From Armatimonadota bacterium (GTDB lineage Bacteria; Armatimonadota; Zipacnadia; Zipacnadales; FEN-943), in assembly GCA_026419655.1 (NCBI GenBank), contig JANZZA010000605.1, forward strand, positions 1 through 10,683: a DNA stretch of 10,683 nt. Reading direction: 5' to 3'. Positions 6,695 to 10,683 of this stretch are shown here, piece by piece. Position numbers and translations under genes: made by a program. Under the pieces are notes generated by a model. It was not told where the DNA came from, made no database searches, and was given only the letters and a program-made list of their open reading frames with translations. The stretch's first letter is position 1; every line of letters begins with the position of its first letter.

Positions 6695-7948
6695 TCAGAT
6701 TTCTCCTAGTATGAACTTGCGCAGGCGACTGAGGGCCATTTGCGCCACGCGTTCCTTGAATACGGTGCGTTCTGTTGGCCAACAGAAACCGTCCACCACA
6801 CAGCGCGACTCGTCGGCTACGGCGATGAAAACGGTACCGACGGGCTTGGTGGGGGTGCCGCCGGTTGGGCCAGCGATTCCCGTGGTAGCCAGGCCGTGGG
6901 TTGCTCCGGCACGCCGGCGCGCTCCTTGAGCCATCGCCCGCGCACACTCCTCGCTCACTGCTCCGTGCGTCCTGATTATGTGCTCAGGCACACCCAGAAC
7001 GTCCATCTTAGCGTCGTTGGAGTAGGTCACGTAGCCAGCAAGAAAGTACTCCGACGCGCCAGGGACGTTGGTGATTCGGTGGCCGATCAGCCCTCCAGTA
7101 CAGCTTTCCGCCACGGCCAGGGTCGCCCCGCGCTCACGAAGGAGCCTTCCCACCACCTGTTCCATCGTCTCGTCGTCCACAGCATATATGTAGCTCCCAA
7201 GCCGCTGACGCACTTGGGCTTCCACGGGCCCGAATCGCTGGGCAGCTTCCTCTGGGCTAGCGGCCTTGGTTGCCATCCGCACCTTCACTTCGCCCGGACT
7301 GGCGTACAGAGCAATGGTGGGGTCGGTCTGGGCCGTGATAACGTCCTCCAGCTCATTGGCGACCTGGGATTCGCCTATGTCCACCAGCCGCAGGATGCGA
7401 GTATACAGGCTGCGTCCCGCTTCAGATCGGGCTGCAAAGTCTCGCACCACCGCCTCGGCGTGGTGTTCCCACATTGGCCGGAGCTCCGTAGGCGGCCCGG
7501 GCAACGCTACAATGAGCCGTCCTTCGGCCTCGACGACGACCCCGGGTGCGGTGCCAACCTCGTTGGGTAGAGTCCGACCTCCCTCTGGCACTTGTGCCTG
7601 CCGAAGATTGTTGGGTGTGATCTGCCGCCCTCGCGTGGTAAAAAACTCCCGCAGCCATTGCTCGATTTCGGGCAGCCTTATTAGCCGCTTGCCTGTTGCC
7701 TCAGCCACCGCTTCTCGCGTCAGGTCGTCTTCGGTCGGCCCAAGTCCTCCGCAGAGGATGACTATCTCGGCGCGCTGCATAGATTGCCGGATTTGGTCAG
7801 CCAACCGCCCAAGATTGTCGCCAACCGTGACACGGTAGAGCACGTCCACTCCCAGGCGAGCCAGGCGCTGGGAGAGGTAGGCAGCGTTGGTGTCAATTAT
7901 CTCGCCGAGGAGAAGTTCTGTTCCGACACTGATGATTTCGGCACGCAC
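6695..7948 (-). CDS. cinA: CinA: competence/damage-inducible protein, nicotinamide-nucleotide amidase
   Basis: This is a full-length two-domain CinA of 417 residues. The N-terminal molybdopterin-binding-like domain (COG1058) starts MRAEIISVGTELLLGE and holds CGGLGPTEDDLTREA near residues 66-80. The C-terminal amidase domain has AESCTGGLIGHRI near 280-292 and TTGIAGPTGG near 355-364. The C-terminal domain converts NMN to nicotinate mononucleotide, salvaging the by-product of NAD-dependent DNA ligase. The N-terminal domain of related proteins acts on ADP-ribose. The GTG start (7946-7948) matches the conserved family N-terminus and is preceded by AAGGGGA at about 10 nt. It is the first gene of the operon, about 60 nt from the proposed transcription start. 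Confidence 0.96.
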   Translation of the reverse strand: MRAEIISVGTELLLGEIIDTNAAYLSQRLARLGVDVLYRVTVGDNLGRLADQIRQSMQRAEIVILCGGLGPTEDDLTREAVAEATGKRLIRLPEIEQWLREFFTTRGRQITPNNLRQAQVPEGGRTLPNEVGTAPGVVVEAEGRLIVALPGPPTELRPMWEHHAEAVVRDFAARSEAGRSLYTRILRLVDIGESQVANELEDVITAQTDPTIALYASPGEVKVRMATKAASPEEAAQRFGPVEAQVRQRLGSYIYAVDDETMEQVVGRLLRERGATLAVAESCTGGLIGHRITNVPGASEYFLAGYVTYSNDAKMDVLGVPEHIIRTHGAVSEECARAMAQGARRRAGATHGLATTGIAGPTGGTPTKPVGTVFIAVADESRCVVDGFCWPTERTVFKERVAQMALSRLRKFILGEI

Positions 7949-8013
7949 GGCACTAGCGTCCCCTTCGGAGAGCCTTGCACCCCGCGGTTCACAATCTCGC
8001 TGTTTCCAGGCCG

Positions 8014-8043
8014 ATTATAGGGGCCGCTCCTTGCCACGGTCAA
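8014..8043 (-). promoter_or_regulatory. Sigma-70-type promoter of the cinA-thpR-recA-recX operon
   Basis: On the minus strand TTGACC (8043-8038) is followed by an 18-nt spacer and a perfect TATAAT (8019-8014). Transcription would begin near 8007 and give a leader of about 60 nt to the cinA GTG. It is the strongest promoter-like match I noticed in the window and is directed into the operon. I see no GAAC-N4-GTTC or other convincing LexA box overlapping it. Confidence 0.75.
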
Positions 8044-8082
8044 CGTGCAGCGGCTTGCAGCGGAGTCGTTGTCGCCATAGCG

Positions 8083-8202
8083 TGATTGTTGCAAAACCGT
8101 ATTTTCATTGTTGAGGCACGGCTCTCCAGGGCTACCTGCGGGTACAAACCACGCCGTCCACAAACTGGCAGCTCCCCAGAAGTGAGTTTTGTAGCAATAA
8201 CC
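8083..8202. mobile_element. Degenerate copy (C) of the IS6-like miniature element
   Basis: The left end TGATTGTTGCAAAAC and the right end GTTTTGTAGCAATAACC are decayed versions of the GGACTGTTGCAAAAC terminal repeat. The right end seems to carry a 2-bp insertion. The length of 120 bp, or 118 without the insertion, matches the other copies. The interior is not clearly alignable with them apart from a TGCGGG at a similar offset, and no target duplication remains. It lies about 40 bp upstream of the cinA promoter. Confidence 0.5.
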
Positions 8203-8205
8203 TAG

Positions 8206-8238
8206 AGGGCTTTGTTTGCGGCCATGCCCCGAAGCCCT
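8206..8238. repeat. Perfect 7-bp inverted repeat between elements C and D
   Basis: AGGGCTT (8206-8212) pairs with AAGCCCT (8232-8238). The loop contains CGG and CCG, which can extend the structure. It is not followed by a U-run on the minus strand or a clear one on the plus strand, so it is not a standard terminator. The rest of 8203-8312 shows no gene. Confidence 0.35.
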
Positions 8239-8312
8239 AAAAGCTGCTAAAAGCTTCCTTTCCCAGGGGCAACCCTTTGGGATGCTCGTGACGCAGCCCA
8301 TTGTTTCTAAGG

Positions 8313-8431
8313 GGACTGTTGCAAAACCCGCCGTCGGCTTACCTAGAACGAGGAAAGTCCACAGCGCTTTATGACTGACCTTTTTCCCGCGATTTCCTCA
8401 CGCGGTAGAGAAAGCGACTTTTGCAACAGTC
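8313..8431. mobile_element. 119-bp miniature element (copy D), IS6-like ends
   Basis: The element begins GGACTGTTGCAAAAC and ends CTTTTGCAACAGTC, a nearly perfect inverted pair of about 14 bp. The flanking 8-mers are TTCTAAGG (8305-8312) and TCCTAAGC (8432-8439), identical at 6 of 8 positions. That fits an ageing 8-bp target duplication. No coding capacity. The interior differs from copies A and B. Confidence 0.72.
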
Positions 8432-8439
8432 TCCTAAGC

Positions 8440-8614
8440 TTTCCATCCTCTTCTCGTGGCACTGCTGCTGTTGCGACAGGCATGCGGCTCCGGTACACAG
8501 GTGGCAGCGCGCTTACTGGTTCGGGCTGCGTTGAAGTTTCAGCTTATGGTTTCCCGTGTGGAAATGAAATTCTGCGGTGGCTGTTACACGACCCACCCTT
8601 TCGCTTGATAGCTC
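8440..8614. other. Non-coding linker between elements D and E
   Basis: These 175 bp have no credible gene. CTGCTGTTGCGACAGG at 8465-8480 resembles one element end, but no matching opposite end is found at the expected distance near 8582. It may be a relic half-element or chance. Confidence 0.3.
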
Positions 8615-8622
8615 TCCTACGT

Positions 8623-8867
8623 GGACTGCTGCAAAAGCTGGCGTTGACTTATCCGGAGTAGACTGTTGCAAAACTCACCCCCGCCTAGTTCCCAGTCCGT
8701 GCACGTCAGAGATTCGTGGCGGCAACTTATGCCGGGTGGGAGTGGATCACCTGCGACAAGAAGGTTTTGCAACAGTCACCCGAGGCAAGAGAGTGTACAA
8801 CGCTGTGTTCTCAACCTTCTATTTGTGGTTGCGACTCGGTACCGCCAAGCCGGGTTTTGCAACAGCC
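8623..8867. mobile_element. Miniature element (copy E) split by insertion of copy B
   Basis: The left end GGACTGCTGCAAAAG (from 8623) and the right end GTTTTGCAACAGCC (to 8867) form an inverted pair 245 bp apart. Removing the inner element (8660-8777) and one 8-bp duplication leaves 37 + 82 = 119 bp, the length of the other copies. This supports a single element interrupted later. Flanking 8-mers TCCTACGT and TCTTAGCG agree at only 4 of 8 positions, so E is probably old. Confidence 0.6.
8660..8777. mobile_element. 118-bp miniature element (copy B), nested in copy E
   Basis: The ends AGACTGTTGCAAAAC and GTTTTGCAACAGTC are inverted repeats. The whole element aligns without gaps to copy A (87 of 118 identical by hand count), including a conserved inner block GGCAACTTAT-CCGGGTGG with one variable base. 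Flanking 8-mers TCCGGAGT (8652-8659) and ACCCGAGG (8778-8785) agree at 5 of 8. It interrupts copy E and so inserted after it. Confidence 0.75.
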
Positions 8868-9076
8868 TCTTAGCGGGCACACTCTTCAGGGCGCAAACAC
8901 AACGCCTTCTGCGCCGGGCGGCTCGGACACGGGCCTTTTAGGACGGTCTCCTGAGAAATGCAGACAGCGCCATTCTCATGCCCACCGCTTCCAGCCAACT
9001 GGTCTTTTCAGCCAGTGCTCAGAAGACATGGCATTTGTACGCCCACGGCCTAAAACTGCGCCCGCCTTGGCTGCGC
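8868..9076. other. Non-coding region downstream of the DUF5107 gene
   Basis: These 209 bp lie between element E and the stop codon of the DUF5107/TPR gene. I found no hairpin followed by a U-run on the minus strand, no element end and no credible gene. Termination of the DUF5107 transcript is therefore unexplained. Confidence 0.4.
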
Positions 9077-10683
9077 TCATGTGGCCATGCGGAAGTCCAG
9101 GTGGGGCGGAGGTGGGTATTCGCGCCGCACTCGCTCTCGCAGGGCCTCAGTAACTTCCATACCCTCAGCCTTCGCAAGGCGCTGCTCATGCAAGCCATAC
9201 CACAGGTCGCTGAGGGAAACCTCTCCCTCGCGCACGTCTGGAATCTCGACGCGCTGGTCCAGGATGCGCTCCACAGTAGCCAGGTCGCCCACCGCCAGGG
9301 CCGCCTGCGCTTCGAGCAGCACCACCCGGCCCGAGCTGCGTGCCGGCTCGGGGATTTCTCGCAGCAGGGCCAACCATTCCGCCGCGCGTCCCGTGCCCAG
9401 CAGTGCTTGAGCGCACTCGACTATTATCGGCTTGAGGTCGGGGCGCAGCCCAACGGCTCTCACAAGGAGGTCGGCAGCCTCAACCGGCTGACCTTCTTCT
9501 CGCATGAGAACCGCCAGGTTCCGCAGTGCCCAGGGGGTCTCTTCAAGCTGCAGGGAGCGCTCCCACGCCGCGCGCGCAGCGTTACGGTCGCCGGCGGCAT
9601 AGCGCAGCACGCCCAGGTGCAGCCAGGCCAGCCAGTGCTGACTCCGGCCGGCGGCAACGCTTTCCTCAAGCAGCTCGCGCCATTCTGGCTGGGCCATGTA
9701 AGACCCCGGCGGCACCGATGGGGGAGAGGACGGCAGCTCTCCGGTCTCAAGCAGGTTCAGCCATGGCATCTCTGCCTCGCCAAGGCTGGCATCGTCAAAG
9801 ACAAGCTCCGGACCGCACATGGGCGGTTCCCCCGATGCTCTTCGCCGTTTTTGTTCCAGGGCGCCACAGCCGGACCCGCGGTGCAGTATTTCGGACGGCC
9901 TTGCGCGTGCGGTCGCGGCACTCTGTGCAAACTCTGCGTCAAGCTGCTCGGCCGTGACGAGCTGGTCCAGAGCTTCCTGTACCGCCTGCTGAGCGCGCTC
10001 CCAGTCTGGGCCATGGACGGCCTCTGCGTCAGCCTCCACCAGCCCATAGGCCTCGAGCCATTCCCATTCGGCCCCTGCTGGCATGGGCAGATGCTCGGCT
10101 TGCGTGCGCGCCAGTCCTGCCTGGATTTCTATGTAGGCGCAGCCCGGCTGGGCCAGGAACTCCTGCCAGCGCTTTCCGCCCGGCCCCCGGCCCCACACGA
10201 AAAGCTTTCGGCCCTTGAGAAGCGCCGTCGAGGTCTGCCCCAGGCCGACGCCCTCTGCGTTTAACGCAGCAATCCATGGCTGGCGACCGTCCGGGACGCG
10301 GAAGAAAAAGTCCATGGCACGCGAAAGATTCGTGGGGTACGTCGCGTCCGTCTCGCCGTCGAGAATCGGGACCGGCACGCACCTGAGGCCACCTTCATAG
10401 CCGAAACAATATGCATGGTCGCTAGGTGTGACCACTCTGGTGTCTTCTGTCTCCGGCACGGCCATATTTGACCACCAGTACATCGGCACTTCCGTGGCGT
10501 TCGGGTTGATGATACGCGGTCGGACAAAAAGCACCTGGGAGCCGTCGGGAAGATATGCATCAATCTGGAAGGGCACGCGCCGGATTCTCTCCCATTCGTA
10601 AAGTCTCAGCACCGGGGTACCGTCATGGCCTTCTACGCGGGCGGCGAAAACTGGAGAGCAAGTAAAAACGCAGTGGCCTACCA
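9077..10683 (-). CDS. DUF5107 domain protein with C-terminal TPR-like repeats (5' end outside window)
   Basis: The frame is open to the right edge and the residues before the first GTG (10612) continue family-like sequence, so the gene extends beyond the window. About 534 residues are visible. DUF5107 hallmarks are LRLYEWERIRRVPFQIDAYL near visible residues 25-44, RIINPNATEVPMYWWSNMAV near 56-75, GRKLFVWG near 157-164, and EIQAGLARTQAEHLPMPAG near 185-203. From about 335 on there are TPR-like helical pairs (AWLHLGVLRYAAGDRNAARA, ALRNLAVLMREEGQPVEAAD). DUF5107 proteins are large, often over 1000 residues, with a beta-rich carbohydrate-associated N-terminal part followed by TPRs. Their exact function is not established. 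A role in sugar metabolism or binding is inference. The stop is TGA at 9079-9077. Confidence 0.88.
   Translation of the reverse strand, partial: VGHCVFTCSPVFAARVEGHDGTPVLRLYEWERIRRVPFQIDAYLPDGSQVLFVRPRIINPNATEVPMYWWSNMAVPETEDTRVVTPSDHAYCFGYEGGLRCVPVPILDGETDATYPTNLSRAMDFFFRVPDGRQPWIAALNAEGVGLGQTSTALLKGRKLFVWGRGPGGKRWQEFLAQPGCAYIEIQAGLARTQAEHLPMPAGAEWEWLEAYGLVEADAEAVHGPDWERAQQAVQEALDQLVTAEQLDAEFAQSAATARARPSEILHRGSGCGALEQKRRRASGEPPMCGPELVFDDASLGEAEMPWLNLLETGELPSSPPSVPPGSYMAQPEWRELLEESVAAGRSQHWLAWLHLGVLRYAAGDRNAARAAWERSLQLEETPWALRNLAVLMREEGQPVEAADLLVRAVGLRPDLKPIIVECAQALLGTGRAAEWLALLREIPEPARSSGRVVLLEAQAALAVGDLATVERILDQRVEIPDVREGEVSLSDLWYGLHEQRLAKAEGMEVTEALRERVRREYPPPPHLDFRMAT

Noticed and set aside
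7949..8043. LexA/SOS operator in front of the recA operon
   Set aside because: No GAAC-N4-GTTC, CTGT-N8-ACAG or similar palindrome overlapping the TTGACC/TATAAT promoter could be found by eye.
8083..8867. CRISPR-like array suggested by repeated GTTTTGCAACAG strings
   Set aside because: The strings occur as inverted pairs at 118-bp spacing with degenerate 8-bp duplications, not as regularly spaced direct repeats with spacers.
8978..10264. Long plus-strand reading frame of 428 codons
   Set aside because: It lies antisense to the clearly recognisable DUF5107/TPR gene and has no family-like sequence. It is a by-product of GC-rich codon use.

Overview
The window is a GC-rich bacterial chromosome segment. 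It is dominated by one minus-strand housekeeping operon in the order cinA - thpR - recA - recX - rny - ymdB-type phosphodiesterase - spoVS. This order is typical of Bacillota (clostridia-like lineages) and of relatives such as Armatimonadota, Chloroflexota and Deinococcota. The presence of spoVS, a DUF5107/TPR protein and a UroD-like protein fits an environmental Bacillota- or Armatimonadota-like organism. The exact phylum cannot be fixed from this sequence alone.

Layout from left to right. Positions 8-125 hold a 118-bp element with inverted ends, flanked by a short direct repeat. A plus-strand gene for a UroD-superfamily protein (168-1214) starts just after it. After a 221-bp convergent gap come the minus-strand genes, read from right to left: cinA (7948-6695), thpR (6691-6101), recA (6075-5005), recX (5003-4359), rny (4254-2692), the ymdB-type gene (2639-1842) and spoVS (1696-1436). 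cinA has a near-consensus sigma-70 promoter (TTGACC, 18 nt, TATAAT) at 8014-8043. The first four genes are separated by 1 to 25 nt and are probably co-transcribed. Weaker candidate promoters lie before rny and spoVS. The products combine recombination (RecA, RecX), NAD-by-product recycling (CinA) and RNA-end or cyclic-phosphate chemistry (ThpR, RNase Y, YmdB).

Positions 7949-9076 form a 1.1-kb gene-free region. It contains a cluster of short non-coding elements of 118-120 bp with ends close to GGACTGTTGCAAAAC, like those of the IS6/IS26 family. One copy (8660-8777) sits inside another (8623-8867) with an imperfect 8-bp target duplication. The right end of the window (9077-10683) is the C-terminal part of a DUF5107 protein with TPR-like repeats. 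Its reading frame runs off the window edge.

The main unusual content is this family of nested, equal-length, IS6-like miniature elements with largely unrelated interiors. A second point is a RecA with non-consensus residues in its ATP-binding and DNA-binding positions. I see no defence system, CRISPR array, rRNA or tRNA.
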